Shown one piece after another: positions 48,115 through 60,250 of a stretch of 64,000 bases of DNA. The translations under genes and the position numbers were made by a program. The notes beneath the pieces were generated by a model that ran no database searches, was not told where the DNA came from, and saw only the letters and a list, made by a program, of their open reading frames with translations. The stretch lies in assembly GCA_021234155.1 (NCBI GenBank), contig JAJEKV010000093.1, positions 684,001-748,000 of the forward strand, given 5' to 3'. The stretch is from Isoetes taiwanensis (Eukaryota; Streptophyta; Lycopodiopsida; Isoetales; Isoetaceae). Each line of letters starts with the position of its first letter. Position 1 is the stretch's first letter.

Positions 48115-48652
48115 CTACATGTGAACTTCTTTAGCTAGAGCTTGCTCGAATTGTATACCAAAATTGTCAAGTAGAGGTTGAGAAATGGCCCAGGAAACAA
48201 TACGTCTTTTATCTCTAGCAAGACAAATTTGCCAACCTGTAAGAACCATATCAACTTTAAACCTTGAAGCACGATTCTCAAACAATATCAAATTCCACAC
48301 GAATATGCTTTAAAAATAATGAGTAAAAAAGGGACAAATGGTTGTCTCTATCCTATCTAATCTATATAAAGAAGACCATATCTGCAAGCCATTCATATAA
48401 TAGCTACCGGAAAGGAGACCTTATCTGCTTGCCAATCATAAAATAATCAGTATCCACTCAAATAAGATGATAATGATACCTCATGGCACTTGTTTGAAAT
48501 TGCTTATTCTTGCTAGTAATTTGCACTTCAATCTCCTTAAGCTGCATTCCAGATAGCTTCAATAAATTCCAAAAAATTGCATCTCTCTCATGTGTTTGTT
48601 GAAAACGTTGTTGGGCAATGTCAAGATAGCTTTGGACAGGCATGAGCTGCAA
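48115..48652 (-). pseudogene. Exon-like fragments of an unknown gene
   Basis: 48458-48652 reads MQLMPVQSYLDIAQQRF, RDAIFWNLLKLSGMQLK; 48115-48300 reads FENRASRFKVDMVLTGWQI, ISQPLLDNFGIQFEQALA. Both are coding-like and in plausible order on the minus strand, with an AT-rich gap between them that could be an intron. Not recognised. Confidence 0.25.
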
Positions 48653-49589
48653 TTATTCAGTTATCTGAAATTATCAAACATGATTTGTTCTCATGCCAAC
48701 CGCTTAACATCCAGTATACGTGTTAGTTCTGGCATGATGGTAACTATTGAGTTCCATCAAACTCCTGCATTTTATCAACCATGATTTGTTTCCGTGCCAT
48801 CTGTTTAACATCTAGAATATGTGCCCGTTTTAGCAAAACTCTCCTGATGCAAGAGTAGTTAGTAAAAATAATACTCTCTCCAGTATCCCAGCATATTCTA
48901 CAAATAAAAGGCTAAAATAGATGAAAATGTTAGAGCACTATATCAAAGCATAAAATATAAATTAGATTTATGTGACCTTTAGACATAATGATGCTTCATT
49001 TAGATCCAAGTCTCCACATTTGGCCTTCTAAATATTGCATTTGTTGTGTCAAACTCTTGCAGGGCAAGAATGGTTTCTCATGCTAGGCAAAGGAGCATAG
49101 AACATAGATTAGATTCTGGTAAGGGACTTGCAAAGAATACAAAACCTGGCCATAGATAGGCTTGTTATTCTTCACAACAACAGTATACAATGTGTGGTGG
49201 AATCTGAATGGGGAGTTGACCATAGGGACAATGTCTAGCTACCCCATAATGAAATAAGAAAATATGCAAAGGCAAGAGAGGGGACAATGGCGACAACATC
49301 TCATCGGGATAAAAAAAACCCCGTCCTTTTGGGTTTTCGAGGAAAACCCTAATGAGAAATGGTCGCCAACGGCCTCGAGGATGCCTTGAAGATACGAAAT
49401 TGGTGAAGCCAGCCCAAACGCGTATCAATGCCATGGAATGTGTGAAACCTGGAAAAAGGGAGAAATGCCTAGAAAGTACCTGTTAAACGTTAATAAAATA
49501 GGTATAACCAGGGTAGACGAGCACCCCTAAGAAAATAGTCCCCAGAAGGCAAAAACACCCATTAGACGTTGGAAAACCTTAAACAAACA
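48653..49589. other. Spacer with dispersed repeat pieces
   Basis: 48987-49100 (GGGCAAGAATGG, GCTAGGCAAAGGAGCAT) matches pieces at 50383-50450 and 50841-50890. No gene supported. Confidence 0.45.
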
Positions 49590-49599
49590 TATATAGAAA

Positions 49600-49775
49600 T
49601 AGAAAACATCACCGAGAGGTGGAAAAAGAAAAATAGCATCATCAACAGGTGGAAATCATCTAGCATCACCCAACGGGTGAAAAAATATATAGATAGCATC
49701 ACCCAATTGGTGGAAAATAATTTGCATCAGCCATCGGGTGGAAAAAAGCATCACCCAAATGGTGGTCAGTACTGA
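49600..49775. repeat. Minisatellite of AGCATCACCCAA..GGTGGAAAA units
   Basis: Five to six irregular units. Each pairs CACCCAA with a following GGTGG, so each unit can form a small hairpin. Spacers are unequal. Confidence 0.75.
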
Positions 49776-50104
49776 ACAAAAACATATAAAAAATAGACGA
49801 CACGACAATAAGCACCATATCAACACCCAATGAGTGGAGGATAATGGAGTTAGTATCAAAAAGGAAATAAACATGAACATGAAACAAACTCAAAACTATA
49901 TAAAGGGGCGGGTAGGGAGGGAAGCAATGGGCAAGGAAGAGACGTTGCTGTGAGAAGACACCGATAACCAACCACAAGAATGCATAGTGCATATATAGCT
50001 GCTCGTCCCTTCCCAGAATGCCGATCCGATGGCTCGAATCGATGCCTATTAATATGACCTTTAGAAGAAGCTTTATTTGGATCCATGTCTATATATTTGG
50101 CCTT
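49776..50104. other. Spacer, nothing recognised
   Basis: Only short frames, all judged accidental. Confidence 0.4.
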
Positions 50105-50180
50105 GTTCTCATCTGTATTATTGCATGTAATGATGTAACGATGTAATGATGTAATCCAGATGTAATGATGTAACATTGGA
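50105..50180. repeat. (ATGTAATG)n short tandem repeat
   Basis: Five to six copies of TGTAATGA/TGTAACGA, with imperfect phase. Confidence 0.8.
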
Positions 50181-50890
50181 TAGATCAGGAAGAATCCAGT
50201 CTTGCATAGTAACCAGCAGGCGCCCGGCAGAAAGGATCGTTAATCAGATAATCAGTCATGTTTCAACAGATGCTAAGTAGGAATAAAGCTCAAATGTTTA
50301 CCTTAATAGCTATGGTCATGAATACTATTCTTCTTACCAAATATATAAAAAAAGATTATATCTGCAAATGCTAAATATTACATTTGCTATGTCAAACTCT
50401 TGTAGGGCAAGAATAGTTTTCCATGCTAGGCAAAGGAGCATAAAATATGCTAGGTAAAGGAGCATACAATATGCTAGAGAAAAGGAGCATAAAATACAGA
50501 GTAGATTAATCTGACCTTTTTCACTTAGATCTAAGTCTACACATTCAGCCTTAGTCTTAGAAAGCTCTATATCATGGCAGATAGTTCTACATAAAGATGT
50601 AATGATGTAATGGCTGCATAGATCAAGAAGGCTATAAATAGTGAGAATCCAGTCTCAATTGCATAGTAACCAGCAGACATATTGCAGAAAGGGATCATTA
50701 ATTAAATGATCAGGCATGTTTAAACAGTCATGTTTGAACAAATCCAAAATAGGATTGAAGCTCAAATGTTAACCTGAAGAGCTTGGGTTATAAAGACCAT
50801 TTTTCTTATCAAATATATTATGTTTACAAATGCTAACTATTGCATTTGTTATGCCAAACTATTGCAGGGCAAGAATGGGATCCGATGCTA
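50165..50890. repeat. ~450-bp direct duplication, diverged
   Basis: 50169-50345 (AGAATCCAGTC, GCATAGTAACCAGCAG, GAAGCTCAAATGTT-like words) matches about 50615-50815. The following GGGCAAGAATGG segments also match. A GGAGCATAAAATA trimer (50445-50500) lies inside. Confidence 0.75.
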
Positions 50891-51101
50891 GCCAGCTTAT
50901 AAATTCCTAGATGCCATATGCAATTTTGTAATTTATTATGTACACAAGAATAGCGCAAGGTATTCCTTACCATAGCATCTCAGATCATAGTCAGGAATAC
51001 ATTTGTGTCTCCATCTATCCCTCGCCATTACATAAACGCTCCAGCTCCCCAGAGATAGTGATATAATTTCAAAGAAACAGAGAAGGGGCTTAAGGCCATC
51101 T

Positions 51102-51540
51102 TTAATATTCTTCAAACATCAGAGAACACCCATCATTTACTTCTGCTTTTGCGACAAAATACCGAGATGGACATGTGATTGACCTTTTTTTCAGAATAGC
51201 GGAACTCAAGTCCATATTCGCCATAATAGGGTTAGCTTTGGTGTGACATATCGCCTGATTCTCCATGATGCAAGACCCAGCCTCCTTGGTTCTCAAATGA
51301 CCACCTGAAATATTATGAACAGTATATTAGACAGAAAGCACGCAAGACCCTTTACCTAGAGATCAAATCTGACCTGCAAGCCACAAACGTATTCTACAGA
51401 TTGATCAACCACTACTTTAAACATTTTTGCGATCGAATAAGATAGAGTGCAGTCTACTCCTGCAGAATCCCTATGTAATACATCGCCGATCTTTGGCATA
51501 TGCATGCCGATAATTTGAAGGGAGCATATCAATATTGATA
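51102..51540 (-). pseudogene. Exon-like stretches of an unknown gene
   Basis: 51374-51540 encodes a clean frame, GMHMPKIGDVLHRDSAGVDC then AKMFKVVVDQSVEYVCGLQ, ending at a donor-like CAG|GTCAG. 51102-51290 encodes TKEAGSCIMENQAICHTKAN and SITCPSRYFVAKAEVNDGC after an acceptor-like TTTCAG. The two do not join in a shared frame at those sites, so the model is incomplete or decayed. Not recognised. Confidence 0.3.
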
Positions 51541-51957
51541 TGCAGAAGAAGATTGGAAAGAGCAGAATTAAATCGAAATCACAGGCAAAGAATGTTTTCT
51601 AATTGTTGAAAATCGAGTTCCGGTGTCTAAAAGCCCCAAAATCATAGGAAAATGACTTAAAAACAAATTCCAAAAACATTGTTCCCTGCACCTGAAAATC
51701 CCAAATTAATAAGATTGGTATCATAATATTGCAAAAAGACATTTTGACGCTCATTTAATGGAGATGCACTAGACTTAGGACGCAAAACTACTAAATACAC
51801 ATAATGAGTTTTCATTGCCAAACATTTAAACTACACAACAAAAACTGTTGGGATCGGGGAAAGAATATCATCCTTCATAAACTTAAAGATCTTTTACATA
51901 ACAATCCCAGATTTCCAATCTATATTAAAGGAGTTATAGTCTTATGCTACGACATTT

Positions 51958-52263
51958 CTAGAATAACATCCATACGTCCAAGGTCAAAGCATGAAGGAAC
52001 AACCACCTTTTGGCCTTTGCCTTTGCCATCTCCACTAACATAAACCACCATTTTACTTTTATCATCTTCTTAGTTCCCGACTTAAGAATAGGCTTAGGCG
52101 CTTTACTTTCCACTTTTCTCTTTTCTAGATACATGGAAGATTCACAAAACTTATGATCGGTCGAATAACCCACAAGACAATTATTTTTACACATGAGACA
52201 ATTTTTTCGTGCTTGAAAAGACTCCTTTGCCCCCCTTGTCCCCAACAAGTACATTATCTGCAT
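51958..52263 (-). pseudogene. Cys-rich frame of uncertain origin
   Basis: A 101-codon frame with CLMCKNNCLVGYSTDHKFC, which resembles a degenerate zinc knuckle, followed by basic sequence. It lies just beyond the 3' side of the LINE fragment on the same strand. It could belong to another retroelement. Its spacing does not fit CX2CX4HX4C. Confidence 0.25.
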
Positions 52264-52419
52264 GATCTACATGTGGGGCTTTGAATGCCCTGGATCCTGT
52301 GGCCGAACCCATTGGCTTATATCAAAAACCGCTCACCTCCTCTTTCGTAGAAACCTTGAGCTCTCGTTAAGTGTTAGTAACTTTAGTGAGGGACATACCT
52401 TCCTCTTCTCTCTACCATT

Positions 52420-54150
52420 TTATAGAGCTCGCCAGTGGAGTAGCAAATTTTCTGATTCAAGGGAGGAACACTCATAGGCTGTCAATATCTTTTTCTGGGC
52501 CACCGTAATAACATTGTGTGCAGATGAATAAATGCCCTGAAATGTGTGGTGTCTGTGACGCTCCCATATCGACCATAGGAGCCAACCGGAACCAAGATGA
52601 AATGCCCTTTGTTTAGCTGGAGGCCATGCGTTGGGATAGGACGCCAAGAGGATGCATCGATAGTCCAATGTACTGTTAAACAAACCTTGTAGCCAGGACC
52701 ACATTGGTTGAACCTCAGGACAATCAAAGAGACAATGATCAAGAGTCTCAACGTCCGAAAAGAGCAGGCCGGGCATCTTTGCAAATATTAATAAAAGGAT
52801 CATAGCGCCCGATGAAGAAGTAGCACAAAAGGCAATAACCCGTATAACAATAAAGCCACCAAAGGCACTCGTGGATAACTTGCCACCACAGTACAGAGAC
52901 TTTAGGGTGGAGCAACCTATCCCAAAGCCATCGCCATGTACGACACAAAGTGGGTTGTGGAACCTGCAGGTGCCACCCATCTGGCAACTTGTGGTGCTAA
53001 AAGAAGGCAATATAATCGATCGACAAAGTGCTTGCCTTTGTGAATATTTTCATGACAGTCCCATGGCACCCTTTCAAACAACACCAACTTGCACTATAAA
53101 GAGGCAAATTTTTTTGCGACTTTCTCCCATAGAGATCATCCCCAACGAGAGCGGGAACTTTGCACGAAATTCAAGCTAAGGCAAGAGGGCGACCCGCCTC
53201 ATACCATGCTTAAATAGAGACAAGATCTGCAAGAACCTATCGTCTCTGTGTAAGGGGATGATCTGAGGCTGCCAATGGAGGTGCTGAGGGGTCTGGAGGC
53301 AGTGGTGCCCACCACCATGGAGTCTCCAATAGGGTGTGGATAGAGGGGCATGGCCAGAAAAGATGTCTGATCGCCTCCCATGCTGCCAACAAGCCACGCA
53401 AAAATGGAGAAGCACTTGAAAAAGGCTGCAGAGTCTGAAATAAAGCCCAAGGTAGGACTGGTTTAACAGCCTTCTTGCCTAGAGGGATACAGTGACCAAG
53501 AGCTTGTCTAAGAAGGCGTGAACTAGGAAAGTCATCCTCACCATTCAGGAATCTCCAAATGAATTTTGAAATAAGCACTTTGCTCTGCAGTAAGAAGTCC
53601 ATCATACCCAGACCACCCGCCCATTTTGGAAGGATGCACTTCGACCAAGCCACCTTAACCACATCACCTTCCTCAGTACCCGCCCAAATAAAGTTCCGAA
53701 CTATTGCAATGAGCTCACGCACTTTGATCTGTGGGGCTAGCAGTAAGGATGCCATATAAACATGGGTACTACTAAGGACTGACTTGGCCACTGTAATGCG
53801 ACCCGCAAGAGACAACTTAGCAGTGGACCACGAGAACAAGTGCTTCTCCAAACCCCTAATGATCTCCTCCCATGCAGATCCCATAGTAATATGGATGCCA
53901 ACTGGAATCCCCAACAACTTGATGGCCTGTCCATGCGCAAGTAATTTCCATAGATAATCGTGAACACATGCCAGAGCCGGATTATCTAATGTCCACAAAG
54001 CTGTACACTTCTGCCACCCCACAAGAACACCAGAAGCCAGTGAAAAAGTATCTAAAAGCATTTTGGCAGTAGCAAGATTCTCATCATTAGTGACTAGGAA
54101 GAGGAATGTGTCGTCTGCATATTGATTGCAAACCTCTTGTTCATGTCGAG
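52420..54150 (-). mobile_element. LINE fragment with YADD site and zf-RVT tail
   Basis: Begins near 54140 with QYADDTFLFLV, the RT active site. The 274-codon frame 53237-54061 then gives KLLGIPVGIH, KLSLAGRITVAKSVLSSTHV, LIAIVRNFIWAG and WAGGLGMMDF, typical of plant LINE RT after the palm. 52420-53010 adds the zf-RVT zinc domain (VETLDHCLFDCPEVQPMW). The N-terminal half of RT and the endonuclease are missing, as in a 5'-truncated insertion. It is the same family as the fragment at 20.9-22.9 kb. Confidence 0.93.
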
Positions 54151-55569
54151 ATCGTCAAGTTTGGGTGCAGTTCAGACTTTTTTGTAGGTAATACTCTAGC
54201 TCAGGTGTGTGCACAATGTGGGAAAGTGGGCGATGGCCATGGCATTTTTAACAGGATAAACATCTGAAATGTTACATCTTGGAATGCCATTATAGCAGCC
54301 TATACCCAACTTTGACATGGGAAGGAAGCTTTACAATTACTTTAAAATATGCTATGATGCAAAAGGATGCTAGCTTCATTGCAGGTTTTAATGCATGCAG
54401 GCATACATTCCTTGTTGATGAAGGGTGTTACTATTTTGCAGTTGAAAGTCAAGGCTATAATATGGCTCCTACAATGCATTGCATAAAGTCCCTAAAGTGT
54501 TTACTTTCCTTTGTGGATGTGGATGTGAAGCCCCTTCGTATGAGTAAAACAAAATACAAAATCGAAAAGCAATGCAAAGATTAAAAAACCTCTGGAAACC
54601 TCCAAAGGGACTGATTTGATCCTCCCTAAATGAATCGATTTGCCGCTCCATAAATCTCTACTAAAGCCCAATGCTGAAGAAAATTTGCTAAAGCCCAGTG
54701 TTTTCTGAGATCTACCTAACCTTAAAACAATAAAATAATCTCAAACCAACACTTGGATGAGATGAGTTTACCCAAATTCCTTAGCTTCAGGAAATATCCT
54801 GCAAATTGGATTATCCTATAGTGAAAAAGTATATGCATAGTTCGGAGGCTACATTAGGAACAAATATAAACCGCAGATTGAAGCGTTTAATTATGTGTAA
54901 GCTGCTTGAACAACACTCAAAATGCTTCAAACTCTGTTTCAAGATGCTGATTGATGTAGAACCCTCAAAATTTGGAATCCACTTGCTTGCTTGCTGCTAC
55001 TTGCTTGCTAGCACTACCTTTCCTACTAACCTAAAATCCTAAATGAATGCCTGATCGAATTGGCATTACCACAGATTGCATCATCACAACAAGCAGCCAT
55101 TTCGAAGAGAAGAGTGGGGTCAAAAAAAAGGGAACGGCTATAAGAAAGGGAAAATGGGCTAAAAGTATGCCGGAAAAAAAAAGGTTTCCAAAATGCACGC
55201 TGCTCATGCTAGAAAAAGCATTACACAGGTGTTGAAAAACCCCGAAAACTTTTTAAGTAAGTAGATATACAATGGGTAAAGATAGAATTCAAACCCAACT
55301 AAGTAAAAGAAATATTAGCTTTTTGAACCGTGATTGCACAACGTACTAGCCCTTTAATGTTCTCAATGCATTTAAAGGTATCCACAATTTGATATGCCAA
55401 GTCGATCGATGGATCATGCAGTGGATGTTCAATGCATAAGGGGACAAATGTTGTTTGAGTCCTTACACATCATCTAGTTTGATGCCTTTGCATGATGAAG
55501 CATTCATCCACTCTGGTGCACACAAGTTTCTTAGCAATGTCTTCAAGTGATACTTGTAACTCACATACA
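54151..55569. other. Spacer, nothing recognised
   Basis: Only short frames on both strands. No terminal repeats or RNA genes seen. Confidence 0.45.
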
Positions 55570-56650
55570 AGATTCTCTTTCACTAGCTCAACGAATAGTC
55601 GCTTCTACCCATTTATGTCGGTGCCTGGAATGCCCCACAAACACATTACTAAGATCTCTCGAGCGATCTCTCATGGGCCCGTCATAACCTCTCCCACTAG
55701 ACCTATGCTCGTCATCAAGCATCACAATAACATCAAGAACCTTTACAAGATGGTCCCCATATATCGACTCGAACTCTCTCTGCCACTAGACCTATGATCA
55801 TCCTCAAGCATCACAATACTATCAAGAACCTTTACAAGATGGTCCCCATATATATAGGCACCCATGGAGACTCGAACTCGAGAATCGGCTCTAATACCAA
55901 TTATAACATTCCTAACCGACATGTTCTTAACTAACTGGACAAAACCGTCTAGATGTTTATGAGCAGTCGCTTCTACCCATTTATGTCGGTATCTGAAGAA
56001 CGCCCCAAGGGCACATTGCTAAGATCTCTTGAGTGGTCTCCACAGCAGTGATGACTTTATCATCCTCTAGCTGGTTCTAAACTATAGAAATGGTGGCGAT
56101 TGTTTCCTATTTTTCCAACATTTTTATAGAAACGAATTTAGTAGAATTGGATGTTTTGCCATAAAATTGAGGTTTTTACTGTAACATGTCCATTAATTTG
56201 GCGAATTTACTATAATTGGGATGCAATATTATCAAATTTTAGCGATTTTATGAAGTTCTTTAGCGTACGCATCCTAGCAAACCATCGAATCCAGATTTAA
56301 AAAAATGGTAAAATATAGCAACTTTACGAAGTTTCACACCTTAAAGTCATCACTGCTCCACAGGCCCATCACAATCTCTCCCACTAGACCTATGCTCGTC
56401 CTCGAGCATCACAATACCATTAGAAACCTTTACAAGATGGATCCCATATATATAATCTCCCATGAAGACTCAAACTTGAGATTCGACTTTGATATCAAAT
56501 GTGATGTTCCTAACTGACATGCCCTTAGCTAACTCGGCAAAATCGTCTAGACGTATATGAGTAGTCGCTTCTACCCATTTATGTCGGTGTCCCAGAAACG
56601 ACCCACAGGCACATTACTCTCAAACGGTCTCTCATAGTCCCGTGACATCC
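55570..56650 (-). repeat. LTR-retrotransposon-derived repeats, three partial copies
   Basis: Segments at about 55585-55800, 55775-56075 and 56345-56650 share CTTCTACCCATTTATGTCGG, CTCCCACTAGACCTATG and ACCTTTACAAGATGG. On the minus strand near 55895 the sequence reads TTGGTATTAGAGCCGATTC, close to the TGGTATCAGAGC primer-binding site of plant LTR elements; the third copy has a decayed version near 56490. So these are probably LTR-end and leader pieces. Confidence 0.6.
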
Positions 56651-57406
56651 TTTGTATCTTCTTAAAAACAACATAATGCAATGGCCACATATGTTTTCGT
56701 AAACAATAAATGTTTCTAGAAATCCAAAAGAAGAGATCCTGTGGATATACCACATCCGATAATCTGGAGTACTCACATTTCTTTATGATTTCTCTCAAGT
56801 CATTTTTTATGACTTCATCTTTGCAAAACTCAACTTTCTACCAACTTTTCGTAACTAATAAAATGAAGGCAAGTAAGGAATTCCAATTGAAACCAAGTAT
56901 GACTTTGCATATTTATAATATAGGCTGCCCTGTTCATATATTTCAACACCCGCTGTTGAATATCGAACTCCTAGTCTCTATAGAAAATGCAGTACCTTGT
57001 ACTACAAGAAAAAACAGTCTAAATGCCCCTAGGGATGCCTTGTGCCCAAGTTGCATCCCATGCTAAGGTGCACTATGTTCATAGCAAATAAATTGAGGTA
57101 AGGAATTAAAATTAAACATTATATTGGATGATAATGGGTGCATCATTCCCTAAGTTAAAAAGCTTCGATGGAATCACGCAAGAGCCACCTTTCAAGAGTA
57201 TACTTGTGATGAGAGGACTTACATGTACTCCTTTCATGAGCTTGCACTTCAAAATGAAAAATATTCAAAAAGAAAAGATAACTGCTAGGGGCATGGATAT
57301 GTAAAGTTGCATGGATAAATATTCATGGCATTCCGATTTCATCTTGGCAAAATTGGCAAGCAAATCATGCAAATGGGAGCAAAATTGCATTACATGGAAA
57401 TAATGG
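56651..57406. other. Spacer upstream of the DUF7869-type gene
   Basis: No clear frame in phase with the downstream gene. N-terminal exons or element ends may lie here but I cannot see them. Confidence 0.4.
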
Positions 57407-59444
57407 CATGTTGAGGCCACTTCTAGGATCCTGGCTGCTAGGGAGGTTTTTGATAAATATATTGAATCCAATGCTGAGAATATGCCACATAAAAGTAGGA
57501 AAGATCAACAAGGAAAAATAGTTGTCGAGAAGAGATTGCCATCCCATTGTACACAGAAGAATATATTGGAGGAAGTGAATGCTTTGCTTCGAGAACTAAT
57601 GGTACCTGCAATATCTCAACCCAGCTTCAGTAGACTATGGAGCAAGCACTTCAAGCATGTCACTATAGACACTTCGAACAACTTTGCAAAGTGCAACTTG
57701 TGTGCTAAGTTGAAAGAGATTCTGGATAAGACCAAGCAACCAAGCCAAAAGGCTAAGATAAGGGAGCAAATGAAAGACCAACTATCATGTAGATCCACTT
57801 ATTGGATGTGGAGAACGTTATCATGTTTGGAACCCAATAACTATGTTTGTATTATACATGACAAGATGGATCAATCAAAGACTTGTTTGCCACAGTATAG
57901 TTATATACCCAAGCAAATCAATAGAGCTTATCCTATACAAGTCTCTCTAGCAGGTGCAATAGTGCATAGCTCGGTGCCAATTTATTCTGGCCATTTTAGT
58001 TTGCAATTGTGGAGTGATGGTCCAGATTTTCATATTGGAAGTGTGATGAGGTGCTTGAGGAACTATGAGAGTGGTTATTCTGGTGACCTCCACAACCCTG
58101 GAGGTGGTAGCCAACCACTCTTCAGTGCATTGTTGGATAGAAAGCCTAGTAATTTAGAGAAGTTTACTAAGGCAAGGTTTAGGAAGTCAGGTGCTTCTGA
58201 ACATGTTGGAGCCTCAAGTTCACGTCCCCAATCTCGAGATCTACCTCCAAAGTTCCTCCTTCAACTTGACAATTGTGCTAGACAGAATAAAAATAGATAT
58301 ATGTTCTCATTCTTATCTTATTTTACAGCTGTGGAGTGCCTTTGAAAGAGTGAATTTAGGGTTCTTAATGCCTTGGACATACTCATGAGGATGTGGATGC
58401 ATTGTTTGGGAAGTATAGTGTGCAGTTGAAATCTCAAACTGTGATCAATCTTTCTAGACTAATGGAACTTCTTAGTGAATGCATTTCACCTTCTCTTATA
58501 GGGTTGATCATACAAGAGATGTCTGATTGGAAGAATTTTATCGAAGGTTATGCTCTTGATATAGAAGGTCAATCTAGACCTCTTCAGTACACTTTCTGGG
58601 TCATAGAAAATAAGCCAATAATGCAATGGAAGATGAGACCTTCAGATGATAAATGGAGGCCAGATGAGGGAGTATCTATATGGCACGAAGATGAGAATGG
58701 TAAACCTAAGATTCCCAGGGGCCAACCAAAAGCTCTTAAGCCTTTTGCAGAGATGGATTCATTGCAAAGCACATTGGACAACATTTCTGAATACATCAAG
58801 TATTGGAAAAATAACCCTGATGATACCAACCTTGCATTGATAGATTATTGGACACATGTACATGGATTATTGGGACAAGTAGACACATCCTCTGATGAAC
58901 TGAAAGATGGATGGCTACCTAAGTCTAGGTGGAAAGACTTGATAACACCTGAGGAAGTGATGATGTGGTTAGTAGTATTCGCAAGTCGATGGCTCCTTTA
59001 GCTGCTGAAAAATATTATGTTGGTCCTAGGAAAGGAAGGCCTAAATATCTCGGGCTGGAGGATTATGATCCCAAAGATGACTTGCTTTGCCATCAATTTG
59101 CACTTATAGTACCAGAGCGCAAAGAGATATACCCTGTGTGGATGGGTTACACCATCTCAGATGTTTGCAAAGAAGTGGGTGACCACAATGTGAACAAAGT
59201 TCGTGTGGAGTGGAGGTATCCAGTGCACCAGTTAAATGCAGTGGCAGAGGAAGAAAGATATAGAGAATGTTGGACAAAGAAATGGAAGAAAAACCCTATT
59301 GAAGGGGATGATTGGGTTGAGTTAGATACTATTTTATTTTCATGGACCCCAAAGGTTATCCCAAGCAAGACTGCTAGGGTTACAATACCTGTGGAAGTGA
59401 GGAAGAAAGCTATGATATTTCTAGGGGTCACTTCTGAGAAGTAA
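57407..59444 (+). pseudogene. DUF7869-type (putative transposase-like) protein, frameshifted
   Basis: Three frames in order. 57482-58345 (open back to ~57407): FSRLWSKHFKHVTID, a CNLC zinc pair, HDKMDQSKTCLPQ, YSGHFSLQLWSDGPDFHIG, FLLQLDNCARQNKNRYMFSF. Then 58393-59001, entered after GHTHEDVDALFGKYS (58375-58420), with WIENKP-like and DYWTHVHGL segments. Then 58965-59444, ending in VRKKAMIFLGVTSEK. LDNCA..NKNR..F and GHTHEDVD are hallmarks of DUF7869, found in plant and animal multi-copy proteins that look mobile. Shifts lie near 58335, 58372 and 58970. Conserved Asp/His/Glu residues suggest an RNase-H-like nuclease, but that is inference. Confidence 0.75.
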
Positions 59445-59599
59445 TTGGCATTATGTCACTCAACATACATATGTAAAATATTTTTGATTTTTAATGCAAT
59501 CACGTTGCGCTATTATAAAAAAAAAGTCACATTCTCAATGCAAATTTACTAACCGGGGAAAAAGTTGCAGTGCCAAAGTAGTCTAAAATCCTGACATAA

Positions 59600-60250
59600 A
59601 TCCAATTTAACTGAATGATATTTTAGTATTGAATACTTTCCTAGCATTTTCAATGCATCCACGTTTTCCATACATATTAATTAGAAAATTGTTCACATGA
59701 AGACTGGTTTCAAATTCATAATGCAAGATAAGAACATGAATTCACGTACCATAACACATCTTCAGTAGGTTAGAAGAAGCAGATAGGCAATTGACACAAG
59801 TGACAATCTTTGGAGAAGGCCCTTCTGATTTCATACTTTGGAACAATCCAAGTGCCTCTCTGTAGTGGCTGGCTTAAGCTTGAGTAATTAGATATCTTGC
59901 AATTTCAAGACACCATGTTGGGTTGAGATCTTGATAAAGCTGACCATATTGTAAACATGCATCATGCATCAATCATTAAATTCCACAAAACACATTCTTT
60001 TCATGCGTTGAATCAAATACATCCTTAAAAGCTAAACACTTGTCATACATTTGCATGAGAAGGTTACTCAGGAAGGTGCTGCCCCAAAAAAGTTTCTTTG
60101 ATAAGATGAGCATGGATTTGCCTTCCATCAGCCAAGGCATTATTGTTGCTACATTGTCGTAAAATTGATGTGAACAAAAGATGGTCAGGCATTTCACGTC
60201 ATAGTGGCACCTGCTTAAAACTGCTATCATGTACAACTTTTAAGATCCCT
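59600..60250 (-). pseudogene. PPR protein pseudogene
   Basis: Reading minus, fragments fit the plant PPR pattern: LSNLLMQMYDKC then DVFDSTHEKNVF (60.03-60.1 kb); YREALGLFQSMKSEG and SPKIVTCVNCLSASSNLLK (59.8-59.85 kb); VNNFLINMYGKRGCIENARK (59.64-59.7 kb). Stops and missing residues break the repeats. PPR proteins bind organelle RNA; this copy cannot be functional. It is a fragment of a PLS-type gene, with no DYW domain visible. Confidence 0.75.

Noticed and set aside
55870-55920. tRNA gene or tRNA-derived SINE (box A/B-like words GGTATTAGAGCC and GTTCGAGTC)
   Set aside because: Spacing is too short for a tRNA and no cloverleaf is visible; it fits an LTR-element primer-binding region better.
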